Shown: positions 8,073-16,281 of the stretch, piece by piece
Layout of the letters: every line of letters begins with the position of its first letter
How positions within the stretch are numbered: the stretch's first letter is position 1
Source of the DNA: Flavobacterium limicola
Lineage (GTDB): Bacteria; Bacteroidota; Bacteroidia; Flavobacteriales; Flavobacteriaceae
DNA: 64,000 nucleotides
Direction of reading: 5' to 3'
Assembly: GCF_003634755.1 (NCBI RefSeq)
Contig: NZ_RBXA01000001.1
Span: forward strand, 620,001-684,000
The notes under the pieces: generated by a model
The model's input: the letters and a program-made list of their open reading frames with translations, nothing else
The model's database searches: none
What the model was told of the DNA's origin: nothing
Made by a program: the position numbers and the translations under genes

Positions 8073-8648
8073 CTAATCCTTAACAAAATTCTTTACCAAT
8101 TGATATGCTTCTTCAAGAGCTATAGGCAAATCGTAGTTTTTTATAATCACATCAAATTGCGGCGCTGTTGCCAACTCAACAGATGCTTTGGCGATACGCA
8201 TATTGATTTTGTCATCACTCTCGGTAGAGCGTTCTTTCAGTCTTCTTTTCAGTTCATCCACACTTGGAGGTTTCACAAAAACGGCTAAAGTTTCTTCTGG
8301 GAATTTATGTTTGATGCGCAATCCGCCGGATACGTCAATATCAAAAATCACATTTTTTCCTTTGGCCCAAATACGTTCTACTTCGCTTTTCAGAGTTCCG
8401 TAAAAATTATCGCGGTACACTTCTTCCCATTCCAGAAAGTCTTCGTTTTTGATGTGTTTTTTGAATTCTTCGGTAGACATGAAATAATAATCTTTTCCAT
8501 TTACTTCTTCGCCTCTTGGTGCGCGGGAAGCTGCCGAAATCGAAAATTCAAGATTCAAATCTTCTTTGCTTAATAAATGTCTAACGATAGTAGTTTTTCC
8601 CGATCCTGATGGTGCCGAAAAAACGATTAATTTTCCTCCTGTGCTCAT
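8073..8648 (-). CDS. gmk: Guanylate kinase
   Basis: Guanylate kinase phosphorylates GMP to GDP. The P-loop SAPSGSGKTT is at residues 11-20, the GMP-binding stretch SRAPRGEEVNGKDYYF follows, and RLKERSTESDDKINMR is the lid. The length of 191 fits bacterial Gmk. It lies between yicC and nadD on the same strand. The 117-base gap to yicC carries two inverted repeats. Confidence 0.96.
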   Translation of the reverse strand: MSTGGKLIVFSAPSGSGKTTIVRHLLSKEDLNLEFSISAASRAPRGEEVNGKDYYFMSTEEFKKHIKNEDFLEWEEVYRDNFYGTLKSEVERIWAKGKNVIFDIDVSGGLRIKHKFPEETLAVFVKPPSVDELKRRLKERSTESDDKINMRIAKASVELATAPQFDVIIKNYDLPIALEEAYQLVKNFVKD

Positions 8649-8685
8649 TTTATGCTGAATTTATTTCAGTATCTGTTTATGTTTT

Positions 8686-8760
8686 CCTGCAAGGTTTAAT
8701 AAACCTTGTAGGTATCTTATAAAATTAATTAACCTGCAAGGTTATATAACTTTGCAGGTT
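8686..8760. repeat. Two tandem hairpins sharing a CCTGCAAGGTT motif
   Basis: The first (8686-8712) pairs CCTGCAAGGTTT with AAACCTTGTAGG around a 3-base loop. The second (8731-8760) pairs AACCTGCAAGGTT with AACTTTGCAGGTT around a 4-base loop. The same motif in both suggests a small palindromic repeat family rather than a terminator, since no T-run follows either hairpin. Confidence 0.7.
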
Positions 8761-8765
8761 AATAA

Positions 8766-9626
8766 TTACAATACGTTTAATACTTGTTCCTTGATTTTTT
8801 CCAATTCGTCTTTCATCTGAACGACTAATTTTTGCATTTGTGCGTGATTGGATTTAGAGCCCATCGTGTTGATTTCACGTCCCATTTCCTGGGTAATAAA
8901 ACCTAATTTTCTACCGTTAGCTTCGGTTCCGTTGATGGTTTCCAAGAAATAATCCAAGTGATTCGTTAAACGCACTTTTTCTTCGGTGATGTCTAATTTC
9001 TCTAAATAATAAATCAATTCCTGTTCGAAACGATTTTCATCTACATTCACTTTCAATTCTGAGATTGCAGTTTGCAAACGGTCTTTTATGGCTTGAACGC
9101 GCTCTGGATCAAGTGCTAAAGCTTCGGTCATGTATTGACGAATATTGCCAATTCGCAATTGAAATTCTTTTTCAAGAGACATTCCTTCATCTTTTCTAAA
9201 GTTCAGGATGTTTTGCAACGCTTCTTCGATAACGGTTTGGATTTGTACCCAGTCGTTTTCCTCGATTTCATCACGTTCTATTTTCATGGTGTCCGGCATG
9301 CGAACTGCCATTTTCATTAGTTCGGTTTCATCAGCATCAGCATAAACTTCTCTTAACTGATTGATATATGCTTTTACAATCGGCACGTTCACTTTCGTAG
9401 AAGTTTGTTCCGCGGTACTTTCGATAAAAATAGAAAAATCTACTTTTCCTCTTTCCAGTTTCAGTGCAATTTGGTTGCGTAAACCCAATTCCATTTCGCG
9501 GTACAGCGAAGGCATTCTCACATTCAAATCCAAACCTTTACTGTTTAAAGATTTTACTTCTACCGTGATTTTTTTGGTTGGTAATTGCAAAGTCGCTTTA
9601 CCAAAACCCGTCATTGATTGTATCAT
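8766..9626 (-). CDS. yicC: YicC family endoribonuclease-like protein
   Basis: This is a YicC/YloC family protein of 286 residues. It starts MIQSMTGFGKA, the family's typical N-terminus, and ends in a DUF1732-type domain with ETINGTEANGRKLGFITQEMGREINTMGSK. Members have been reported to be RNases in E. coli and Bacillus. In many bacteria yicC precedes gmk, as here. A -7 box TATCTTTG lies just upstream and probably drives yicC, gmk and nadD together. Confidence 0.93.
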   Translation of the reverse strand: MIQSMTGFGKATLQLPTKKITVEVKSLNSKGLDLNVRMPSLYREMELGLRNQIALKLERGKVDFSIFIESTAEQTSTKVNVPIVKAYINQLREVYADADETELMKMAVRMPDTMKIERDEIEENDWVQIQTVIEEALQNILNFRKDEGMSLEKEFQLRIGNIRQYMTEALALDPERVQAIKDRLQTAISELKVNVDENRFEQELIYYLEKLDITEEKVRLTNHLDYFLETINGTEANGRKLGFITQEMGREINTMGSKSNHAQMQKLVVQMKDELEKIKEQVLNVL

Positions 9627-9645
9627 ATAATTTTCTAAAAGAGGT

Positions 9646-9653
9646 CAAAGATA
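9646..9653 (-). promoter_or_regulatory. -7 box of the yicC-gmk-nadD run
   Basis: On the minus strand TATCTTTG matches TAnnTTTG, 19 bases before the yicC start. Confidence 0.5.
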
Positions 9654-9765
9654 ATAAAAAAGTGGTCAGTGGTCCGTTTTTAGTATTCAGTGCTTTTTTA
9701 TAAATAAGTTTAGACATGTAAATGGATTGAAATTAGAAGATTCTAAATCAACGTCAGAACACTGA

Positions 9766-10653
9766 TTACTGAACACTCTTCTTCTGTGTAACCAAATAAA
9801 CACCCACAAATATCAAAACTGCCGAACCAATTTTCACCAAACTCAATTCGTCTTTGCCCAAGCTTATCGCAAAAATAGTGGCGAATAGCGGTTGTAAATA
9901 AATAAAAACGGCAACCGTGGTTGGTTTTAATTCTTTCATCGAAAGCAAATTTAGTAAATATGTCAGGAAGGTAGAAAAAACAACTACAAACCCTATTTTC
10001 CAGCAAATATCCATTGGAACCAAATTCCAGTTCACAGTTTGAAATTGGCTCCAGCCAAAAGGCAAAACCATAATAAATCCAAACAAATAAATCCATTTTA
10101 CAAACGTAAACGCATTGTATTTGTCCATTAATTTCTTGACGATAATCAGGTAAAATCCATAGGAAATGGCGTTGACCAAAACCAGAAAATTTCCCAAACC
10201 GGCGTTTGTGGCGCTGCCAATGGATTTTCCATACAGAATGAGAAAAGCAGTCCCGATTAATCCAAGGATAATCCCAGAAACCATTCGTTTTTGCATACGT
10301 TCCTTCATAATCAATGCCGAAAGCGTCAAAACAATCATTGGTGTTGAAACCATTATTACCGCAGCACTAATAGGCGAAGTAAGGCTTAATCCTTTGAAAA
10401 ACGTAAGCATATTAAACGCCACGCCAAAGAAAGCTGCCGCAATAATTCGAGGGAAATCAGTGAGTGCAATTTTCTCCTTTGGCATTAAAAACCAAACCAG
10501 CCAAAACAATAGCACTGAACCGCCTACGCGCAACAAGATGAAACCATAGGCATCAATATACAACGGCATGACATCTTTGGCAATGGTAAACGTGACGCCG
10601 TAAATTATAGAGACAATTGTGGCGCCAATAAGTGCAAGATTTCTTTTGGACAT
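9766..10653 (-). CDS. EamA-family (DMT) transporter
   Basis: This inner-membrane protein of 295 residues has ten predicted helices in two EamA repeats, roughly residues 8-140 and 150-290. The first repeat carries the typical ISAAVIMVSTPMIVLTLSAL and the second AVFIYLQPLFATIFAI. Such proteins export amino acids or other small metabolites, but the substrate cannot be read from the sequence. Its ATG overlaps the stop of the upstream ArsC-like gene by one base, so the two are translationally coupled. Confidence 0.9.
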   Translation of the reverse strand: MSKRNLALIGATIVSIIYGVTFTIAKDVMPLYIDAYGFILLRVGGSVLLFWLVWFLMPKEKIALTDFPRIIAAAFFGVAFNMLTFFKGLSLTSPISAAVIMVSTPMIVLTLSALIMKERMQKRMVSGIILGLIGTAFLILYGKSIGSATNAGLGNFLVLVNAISYGFYLIIVKKLMDKYNAFTFVKWIYLFGFIMVLPFGWSQFQTVNWNLVPMDICWKIGFVVVFSTFLTYLLNLLSMKELKPTTVAVFIYLQPLFATIFAISLGKDELSLVKIGSAVLIFVGVYLVTQKKSVQ

Positions 10654-11003
10654 TATACCAAAGCTTTCATTACCTGCAACATATTTTGTTGGGTATTGCC
10701 AATGTAAATTTTGTCTTTGATGATAAAAACAGGACGACTCAAAAACGTGTAATGTTCCAAAATGTACTTTTTGTAATCTTCTTCGGTCAATGATTTGTTC
10801 TTCAAATCCATCGATTTGTACAACTGTGCTTTTTTGCTGAAAAGCGCCTCGTAACTGCCGGAAAGCTCACGCATTTTTTCTAATTCGGCAACAGTAATTG
10901 GATCTTGTTTGATGTCGTGAAATTTAAAATCATGTTCTTTCGGTAATGATTTTATAATTTTTCTGCAGGTGTCGCAAGAAGCGAGGTAGTATATTATGTC
11001 CAT
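10653..11003 (-). CDS. ArsC/Spx-family thioredoxin-fold protein
   Basis: This is a 116-residue ArsC-family protein. The N-terminus MDIIYYLASCDTCRKII contains a CxxC-like CDTC site, and the C-terminal part (LSRPVFIIKDKIYIG) matches the conserved Arg-Pro strand. Relatives include glutaredoxin-dependent arsenate reductases and the Spx/YffB group. No arsenic genes are nearby, so arsenate reduction should not be assumed. I use the ATG at 11003, since an upstream ATG at 11045 adds residues that do not fit the family. It is coupled to the downstream transporter. Confidence 0.85.
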   Translation of the reverse strand: MDIIYYLASCDTCRKIIKSLPKEHDFKFHDIKQDPITVAELEKMRELSGSYEALFSKKAQLYKSMDLKNKSLTEEDYKKYILEHYTFLSRPVFIIKDKIYIGNTQQNMLQVMKALV

Positions 11004-11079
11004 GTAAATAGCGATTTCTTTGTGCAAAGAAAATTCATTTGACACGGAAAATGATTATTTTTATCAAAAAAATAAAAAA

Positions 11080-11538
11080 ATGAATCAATTATTCGACGTC
11101 AGCACTACAAGCAGAAATATGGTTTCAAAATTTCTATCGGGATACAATCTTGACCAACTCAACACGATTCCGGAAGGATTCAGCAATAATTTGATTTGGA
11201 ATATCGGTCACATTATCGTCTCACAACAACTTTTAGTATACAAGCTTTCTGGTTTGCCGATGATGGTTTCTGATGAATTAGTCGAGAAATACAAAAAGGG
11301 AACCAAGCCGGAACACATCGCAACCCAAGCCGAAGTAGACGAAATCAAATCGTTATTGTTTGAAACTATTCAGCAAACTAAAGTGGATTATGACAATAAA
11401 ATTTTTAAAAACTATATGGAATATACCACTTCAACTGGCGATCACGTTCTAAGAAATGCCGAAGATGCCATGGCTTTCAGTAATTTCCATGAAGGGCTTC
11501 ACATTGGGATTATGATGAGTATTAGAAAGTTTATTTAG
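11080..11538 (+). CDS. DinB-superfamily (YfiT-like) protein
   Basis: This 152-residue four-helix protein belongs to the DinB/YfiT superfamily. The first helix carries TSRNMVSKFLSGYNLDQLN, then the motif NLIWNIGHIIVSQQLLVYKLSG with a potential metal His. A second His motif, SNFHEGLHIGIMM, closes the protein. Members are metal-binding, and several are thiol S-transferases or dehalogenase-like enzymes; this is not DNA polymerase IV. I start at the ATG at 11080, after an A-run. It is divergent from the ArsC-like gene. Confidence 0.85.
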   Translation: MNQLFDVSTTSRNMVSKFLSGYNLDQLNTIPEGFSNNLIWNIGHIIVSQQLLVYKLSGLPMMVSDELVEKYKKGTKPEHIATQAEVDEIKSLLFETIQQTKVDYDNKIFKNYMEYTTSTGDHVLRNAEDAMAFSNFHEGLHIGIMMSIRKFI

Positions 11539-11557
11539 GATTATTTCTAAGAATATT

Positions 11558-11638
11558 GGGAGCTTAATCCCGCTATTCGCTTATATCTTTTCCTTTTTAA
11601 AGAAAAAAGTAAAAGGATATCCGCTTCTATCGGGGCTA
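11558..11638 (+). repeat. Interspersed repeat family, copy A
   Basis: This copy begins GGGAGCTTAATCCCGCT and ends CTATCGGGGCTA, with the inner stem ATCTTTTCC/AAAAGGAT enclosing a variable loop. It shares both ends and the inner arms with copies at 31406, 44292 and 60971. It lies between two convergent genes, just before a terminator. Confidence 0.75.
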
Positions 11639-11661
11639 GCGAATCGTTAAAAAACACTATT

Positions 11662-11698
11662 TGGTCTTTAAAAAAACATTTCATTTTTTAAAGACCAT
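11662..11698. terminator. Convergent-gene terminator
   Basis: A long stem TGGTCTTTAAAAAA/TTTTTTAAAGACCA sits between the ends of the converging genes at 11538 and 11702. Confidence 0.8.
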
Positions 11699-11701
11699 TT
11701 A

Positions 11702-12445
11702 TTATTTAACCGCCAAATAATCATTCACTTCAGTGTACGGCAATAATAATTCTTTTGGTCCGTCAGCATACGATGCGGCTTCGTAGGAATTGTAATAAAG
11801 CAACAATCCTTTATCGGTATAAAATATATTTTGTGGCAATTGGAATTTTTCTTTCTCAAACATCAATCCGGTTGCATTGATGGATTTGTTTGCAGGGATT
11901 TTATATTTTGCCCTGAATTTTTTTTCGGCGAAAGCCTTGAAAGCTGCTTTATCATTAAATAATTCCTCATTCGAGATTGATTTTCCGGTATTTGGGTCAA
12001 AAAGCAGGGAGCGCAAACCTTGGTATCCGTGAGCGCCACCAGTATAGGTGTAATGTTTGATTTCAATATTCAATACAGCATCGGATTGGTATTTTACATT
12101 TCCTTCAATATCAGCTTCCCACCCAAATTTATCATTGGGAAATTCTTTCTGAAGTTTCTCGTAGGAATCAATAAAAGAAGCCAATAAGCTATCATAATTA
12201 GTTGCTGAATAGGGCTTTTCTCCAAAATAAATAATCTCTTTCATTACTGAAAACACTTTTTTATTGATGCTGTCCGCAACAACTGGGACGGCATTTGCAA
12301 CGGGTATTTTCACACTAATAGACGGACAGTTTTCTTTACAGGGCATCGTCGTTTTTTTCTGAAAAGATTCCTCTTCAAAAACCAATTCTTTAGAACATTG
12401 CGCAGCCGAAAAAAGCAGTAAAGTGTAAATAATAAAGTGTTTCAT
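11702..12445 (-). CDS. DUF4163/DUF3298 lipoprotein (RsiV-like)
   Basis: This is a predicted lipoprotein of 247 residues: a signal peptide ends LLLFSAAQC, with the lipidated Cys at residue 17. The mature part has a DUF4163-like region, then a DUF3298 region with the hallmark IEIKHYTYTGGAHGYQG and YNSYEAASYADGP. The same two-domain unit forms the outer part of the anti-sigma factor RsiV, but here there is no cytoplasmic or membrane anti-sigma segment. Its function is unknown, possibly envelope or ligand binding. The ATG at 12445 is preferred because it begins the signal peptide. Confidence 0.82.
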   Translation of the reverse strand: MKHFIIYTLLLFSAAQCSKELVFEEESFQKKTTMPCKENCPSISVKIPVANAVPVVADSINKKVFSVMKEIIYFGEKPYSATNYDSLLASFIDSYEKLQKEFPNDKFGWEADIEGNVKYQSDAVLNIEIKHYTYTGGAHGYQGLRSLLFDPNTGKSISNEELFNDKAAFKAFAEKKFRAKYKIPANKSINATGLMFEKEKFQLPQNIFYTDKGLLLYYNSYEAASYADGPKELLLPYTEVNDYLAVK

Positions 12446-12466
12446 CTCAAAATTGTTAATTAAATA

Positions 12467-12474
12467 CAAAGGTA
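12467..12474 (-). promoter_or_regulatory. -7 box of the DUF3298 lipoprotein gene
   Basis: On the minus strand TACCTTTG, 21 bases before the start, with TTTT 18 bases upstream. Confidence 0.5.
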
Positions 12475-12486
12475 TCAACTTGTGGC

Positions 12487-12516
12487 TTGGTTAAAATAAA
12501 TTAAAGGGTAAATTTG
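12487..12516 (+). promoter_or_regulatory. Promoter of the Cys/Met PLP enzyme gene
   Basis: TTG (12487-12489), 19-base spacer, TAAATTTG (12509-12516): a complete Bacteroidota promoter, back to back with that of the lipoprotein gene. Confidence 0.6.
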
Positions 12517-12547
12517 TGAAACATTTTTGCATCAAAAAATTCAACTT

Positions 12548-13693
12548 ATGAAATTCAATACTAAAGTCATTCACGGTGGACAGCACCACGACCCAAGCAC
12601 AGGAGCAGTTATGCCTCCAGTTTATCAAACATCAACTTTTGTACAAACGAGTCCGGGGCAACCTATAAATCCAGATTATGAGTACAGCAGGGCTGCAAAT
12701 CCTACCAGAAGCGCGCTTGAAAACGCTTTGGCAAGTATCGAAAACGGAACTCGAGGATTGGCTTTTTCATCAGGGTTAGCAGCAACGGATTGTGTTTTAC
12801 GTTCTTTTAAATCTGGGGATGAAATCATTGCAATGGACGATTTATATGGTGGTACGTACAGAATGTTTACTCGTATTTACAAAGATTCCGGTATAAAATT
12901 CCATTTTGTGGATATGAATGACATCGAGAAATTCAAGTCATTAATCAATGAAAATACAAAACTGGTTTGGGTAGAAACACCAACAAACCCTTTGATGAAA
13001 CTAGCCGATATTCAGGAAATCGCAAAAATCACCAAGGAAAAGAAAATTCTTTTTGCGGTTGATAATACTTTTGCAACGCCTTATTTGCAAAAACCATTGG
13101 ATTTAGGTGCTGATATTGTAATGCATTCGGCGACTAAATATTTGGGAGGCCATTCTGATGTTATTGCCGGCGCTTTAATTGTAAAAGACGAAGCACTTGG
13201 AGAACAATTGCATTTTCAACAATTTGCTACAGGAGCAACATTGGGGCCAATGGATAGTTTCTTAGTGCTTAGAGGAATTAAAACCTTGCATTTGCGTGTG
13301 GAAAGACATTGTGAAAATGGTGGAAAAGTAGTGGAGTTTTTAAACAATCATCCAAAAGTAAAAACAGTATATTATCCGGGATTACCGAGCCATCCGTATC
13401 ATGAAATTGCCAAAAAACAAATGAGTGGTTTTGGTGGAATGGTATCGTTTACTTTTGTTTCGGGCAAAAAAGAAGATGCAATTGACTTTTTGGAAAAACT
13501 AAAAGTTTTCACACTGGCTGAATCTTTAGGCGGAGTAGAGTCATTAGCAAATCATCCGGCTTTAATGACGCATGCATCGATTCCGGAAGACAAACGTAAG
13601 GAAGTTGGAATTACTGATGATTTGGTTCGATTAAGCGTAGGTATTGAAGATGCTGAGGATTTAATCGAAGATTTGAAACAAGCATTAGCGTAA
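12548..13693 (+). CDS. Cystathionine gamma-synthase/lyase family PLP enzyme
   Basis: This 381-residue Cys/Met metabolism PLP-dependent enzyme begins MKFNTKVIHGGQHHDPSTGA. The internal motif HSATKYLGGHSDVIAGA holds the PLP-binding lysine (SATKY), YSRAANPTR is the phosphate/substrate loop, and SLGGVESLANHPALMTH is the C-terminal family signature. Cystathionine gamma-synthase, beta-lyase and gamma-lyase are hard to separate by sequence; no met genes are adjacent to decide. The gene is monocistronic, with its own promoter and a strong terminator. Confidence 0.93.
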   Translation: MKFNTKVIHGGQHHDPSTGAVMPPVYQTSTFVQTSPGQPINPDYEYSRAANPTRSALENALASIENGTRGLAFSSGLAATDCVLRSFKSGDEIIAMDDLYGGTYRMFTRIYKDSGIKFHFVDMNDIEKFKSLINENTKLVWVETPTNPLMKLADIQEIAKITKEKKILFAVDNTFATPYLQKPLDLGADIVMHSATKYLGGHSDVIAGALIVKDEALGEQLHFQQFATGATLGPMDSFLVLRGIKTLHLRVERHCENGGKVVEFLNNHPKVKTVYYPGLPSHPYHEIAKKQMSGFGGMVSFTFVSGKKEDAIDFLEKLKVFTLAESLGGVESLANHPALMTHASIPEDKRKEVGITDDLVRLSVGIEDAEDLIEDLKQALA

Positions 13694-13710
13694 CTAAATA
13701 TCTTAAATAA

Positions 13711-13752
13711 AAAAGCTCCAATTCTAAAATTTAGAATTGGAGCTTTTTTTTA
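13711..13752. terminator. Bidirectional terminator
   Basis: A 15-base-pair stem built on AGCTCCAATTCT/AGAATTGGAGCT is flanked by A- and T-runs, between the ends of two convergent genes. Confidence 0.9.
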
Positions 13753-13761
13753 CGACGTTGT

Positions 13762-14553
13762 TTATAGATAATAAATATACCCTAGATTCACCCAAACTAA
13801 CCAGTCATTAGCTTTGTTTTCTTTATAGATTGCAGGATTTGGATTTAAGCCATCCACCCAATCAGAATTGAAATACTGAAATCTAAAATCGATAATTAAA
13901 TCTTGTAAAGGGCTTAATTTGTATCGTGTTCCAATACTTGAAATGATAGAGAAAACAGCTTTACTTTCATTTGAAAACCCGAAAGGATGACCGTCTGAAG
14001 GAGTTAGGTATTTTGGAAAAGTAATTGATGGAATTCCCAATTCTCCAAGTGTAGAATTTGCTTTGGCTGAATAATAACTCAATTGGGCACCAATACTGGC
14101 GTAAGGTCCAAAACTGCCGATTGTTTTTTCAAAGTCATGAATTTTTATCGGAGAATATTCAAGTTGTGTTCCTAAATTGAAAATTCCTGAAGAACCTCGC
14201 ATGGCCCTAAGTTGCTGGACTCCTGTGGAATTACTGTTTTTTTCGACATATTCCCCATAATGTTTGAATTCACTCTTATTATATGAAATATCAGAACGTA
14301 CTTTAAAGTGTTCAGAAAAAAAAGTCTCATTATTGGTGTTGTATGAAAAATTCAAATAATGAACTAGTCCTATTCCAAATCCATTATTATTTATGTTTGT
14401 TCCTAAATCGTTGCGGGCACCATAGTCGGATTTAAACATAACCGGACCAAACACAACTCCTATTTCGTGGGCGATACCAATTTGAGCGTTTATTGCACCT
14501 GAAAATCCAAATAGAATAAATAAAACAATAATTTTATAATTAAGCATTTTCAT
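13762..14553 (-). CDS. Outer-membrane-like protein (THC0290_0291-type)
   Basis: This 263-residue protein has a signal peptide ending FSGAINAQ. The mature part has the alternating aromatic/hydrophobic pattern of an outer-membrane beta barrel and ends WVNLGYIYYL, with aromatic residues in the last strand. It resembles a family of Flavobacteriaceae proteins of unknown function. The N-terminal motif IGIAHEIGVVFGPVMFKSDYG is conserved in these as far as I recall. I use the ATG at 14553 because a TATATTTG box at 14573-14580 lies inside the longer reading. Confidence 0.75.
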   Translation of the reverse strand: MKMLNYKIIVLFILFGFSGAINAQIGIAHEIGVVFGPVMFKSDYGARNDLGTNINNNGFGIGLVHYLNFSYNTNNETFFSEHFKVRSDISYNKSEFKHYGEYVEKNSNSTGVQQLRAMRGSSGIFNLGTQLEYSPIKIHDFEKTIGSFGPYASIGAQLSYYSAKANSTLGELGIPSITFPKYLTPSDGHPFGFSNESKAVFSIISSIGTRYKLSPLQDLIIDFRFQYFNSDWVDGLNPNPAIYKENKANDWLVWVNLGYIYYL

Positions 14554-14572
14554 TTCAAATTTCGAATCGTTG

Positions 14573-14580
14573 CAAATATA
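14573..14580 (-). promoter_or_regulatory. -7 box of the 13762-14553 gene
   Basis: On the minus strand TATATTTG, 19 bases before the ATG at 14553. Its position rules against the start at 14592. Confidence 0.5.
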
Positions 14581-14760
14581 TGTAAACATCAATTATTAAA
14601 AAAATTAAAAATAAGCAGACAAATTCTTATTTACTTACGAAAGTGGTAGTCATTTGGTTTAAATGGGCATATCTTAAACGTAATTGTTTGTGAATGTCTA
14701 ATAAAAAGATAATTCTATTGATAAATTAAGAAAACAGAGTCTGAATATTTTTATAAAATG

Positions 14761-14768
14761 TATATTTG
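14761..14768 (+). promoter_or_regulatory. -7 box of gdhA
   Basis: TATATTTG, 44 bases before the gdhA start, with no convincing -33 element. The rest of the 14554-14812 gap is featureless A/T-rich sequence. Confidence 0.5.
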
Positions 14769-14812
14769 TAAATTACAACGAAATCGTTTTCATAATTAAA
14801 ATATTATAGTCT

Positions 14813-16156
14813 ATGTTACTAAAAATAAATGATTTTATGGCTCAAGTTGAAGCCAAAAATCCAAATGAACCTGAATTTATTCAAGCTGTTAGGGAATTTG
14901 CAGAAACTGTAATTCCATTTATTGCAGAGCAAAAAAAATACGATGGAAAAAATTTGCTTCTCAGAATGTCGGAGCCTGAGCGTTCAATTATATTTCGTGT
15001 CCCTTGGGTAGATGATAGTGGTGAAATTCAGGTAAACAGAGGTTTCAGAATTCAAATGAACTCTGCAATCGGGCCATACAAAGGTGGGATACGCTTTCAT
15101 CATACTGTAAACTTATCCGTGCTTAAATTTTTAGCATTCGAACAAGTTTTTAAAAATAGCTTGACTACTTTGCCAATGGGTGGAGGAAAAGGAGGATCTG
15201 ATTTTGATCCACAAGGAAAATCTGATGGTGAAGTAATGCGTTTCTGTCAGTCTTTCATGACTGAATTGTGCAGACACATAGGGCCACAATTAGACGTTCC
15301 TGCAGGAGATATTGGTGTTGGTGCAAGAGAAATTGGTTATTTGTTTGGTCAATACAAAAGAATCAAAAACGAATTTACTGGAGTCCTAACTGGAAAAGGA
15401 TTGGCTTACGGAGGATCATTGATCAGACCAGAAGCTACGGGTTACGGAGTAGTTTATTTTGCGGAACAGATGTTGAAAACTATTGGTCAAAGCATTAATG
15501 GTAAAACAGTTTCTATTTCTGGATTTGGTAATGTTGCTTGGGGAGTTGCTTTGAAAGTAAATGATCTTGGTGGAAAAGTAGTTACTATTTCAGGTCCTGA
15601 TGGTTATATTTATGACGAAGAAGGAATTTCTGGAGACAAAATTGACTTCATGCTTGAAATGAGAGCAAGAGGTGATAATAGAGCCGAAGCTTATTTAGAA
15701 AAATATCCAAAAGCTCAATTCCACAGAGGGAAAAGTGTTTGGGAAGTAAAAGTCGATGTGGCAATACCTTGTGCTACTCAAAATGAGTTGAACGAGGAGG
15801 ATGCTAAAAAATTAATTGCAAACGGTGTTATTTGTGTAACAGAAGCAGCAAATATGCCATGTACTTTAGAAGCAATCAAACAATTCTTGAAAGCTAAAGT
15901 TCTTTTTGCGCCAGGAAAAGCAGCAAATGCTGGTGGTGTAGCAGCGTCAGGATTAGAGATGACTCAAAACTCTATTCGTTTAAACTGGACCAGTGAAGAA
16001 GTAGATACAAGACTTAAGGAGATTATGGTTGGAATTCATAATCAATGTAAAAAATATGGTACAGACGAGGAAGGTTATGTGAACTACGTAAAAGGAGCAA
16101 ACATTGCCGGATTTGTTAAAGTTGCTGATGCTATGCTCGCTCAAGGAGTGGTGTAA
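14813..16156 (+). CDS. gdhA: NADP-specific glutamate dehydrogenase
   Basis: This hexameric-type glutamate dehydrogenase makes glutamate from 2-oxoglutarate, ammonium and NADPH. Its 447 residues match the NADP-dependent class. Seen in order: GFRIQMNSAIGPYKGGIRFH, the substrate/catalytic-lysine motif PMGGGKGGSDFDP, the second catalytic segment DVPAGDIGVGAREIGY, and the dinucleotide-binding SGFGNVAWG. KGLAYGGSLIRPEATGYG is typical of NADP enzymes. It is a single-gene unit closed by a hairpin terminator. Confidence 0.96.
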   Translation: MLLKINDFMAQVEAKNPNEPEFIQAVREFAETVIPFIAEQKKYDGKNLLLRMSEPERSIIFRVPWVDDSGEIQVNRGFRIQMNSAIGPYKGGIRFHHTVNLSVLKFLAFEQVFKNSLTTLPMGGGKGGSDFDPQGKSDGEVMRFCQSFMTELCRHIGPQLDVPAGDIGVGAREIGYLFGQYKRIKNEFTGVLTGKGLAYGGSLIRPEATGYGVVYFAEQMLKTIGQSINGKTVSISGFGNVAWGVALKVNDLGGKVVTISGPDGYIYDEEGISGDKIDFMLEMRARGDNRAEAYLEKYPKAQFHRGKSVWEVKVDVAIPCATQNELNEEDAKKLIANGVICVTEAANMPCTLEAIKQFLKAKVLFAPGKAANAGGVAASGLEMTQNSIRLNWTSEEVDTRLKEIMVGIHNQCKKYGTDEEGYVNYVKGANIAGFVKVADAMLAQGVV

Positions 16157-16178
16157 ATCAGGTTTAATTATAATTTAA

Positions 16179-16219
16179 AATGCCTTCTGCCGATGTTATT
16201 GGTCGAAGGTATTTTTTTT
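16179..16219 (+). terminator. Terminator of gdhA
   Basis: The stem ATGCCTTC/GAAGGTAT is followed by a T-run, 25 bases after the gdhA stop. Confidence 0.75.
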
Positions 16220-16251
16220 ATGTAACAAAATGCTAAGACTTCCGTTTGTTC

Positions 16252-16259
16252 TATATTTG
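16252..16259 (+). promoter_or_regulatory. -7 box of porZ
   Basis: TATATTTG, 22 bases before the porZ ATG at 16282, so a short leader is predicted. Confidence 0.5.
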
Positions 16260-16281
16260 TAAACCAATAGTCATACAAATA

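Noticed and set aside
9743..10096. Minus-strand 117-codon frame inside the EamA transporter gene
   Set aside because: It overlaps the transporter in another frame, has cysteine- and aromatic-rich shadow composition, and shows no family motif.
11080..11538. DNA polymerase IV, from the DinB superfamily name
   Set aside because: The protein is a 152-residue metal-binding four-helix fold; the real Pol IV is at 46802-47884.
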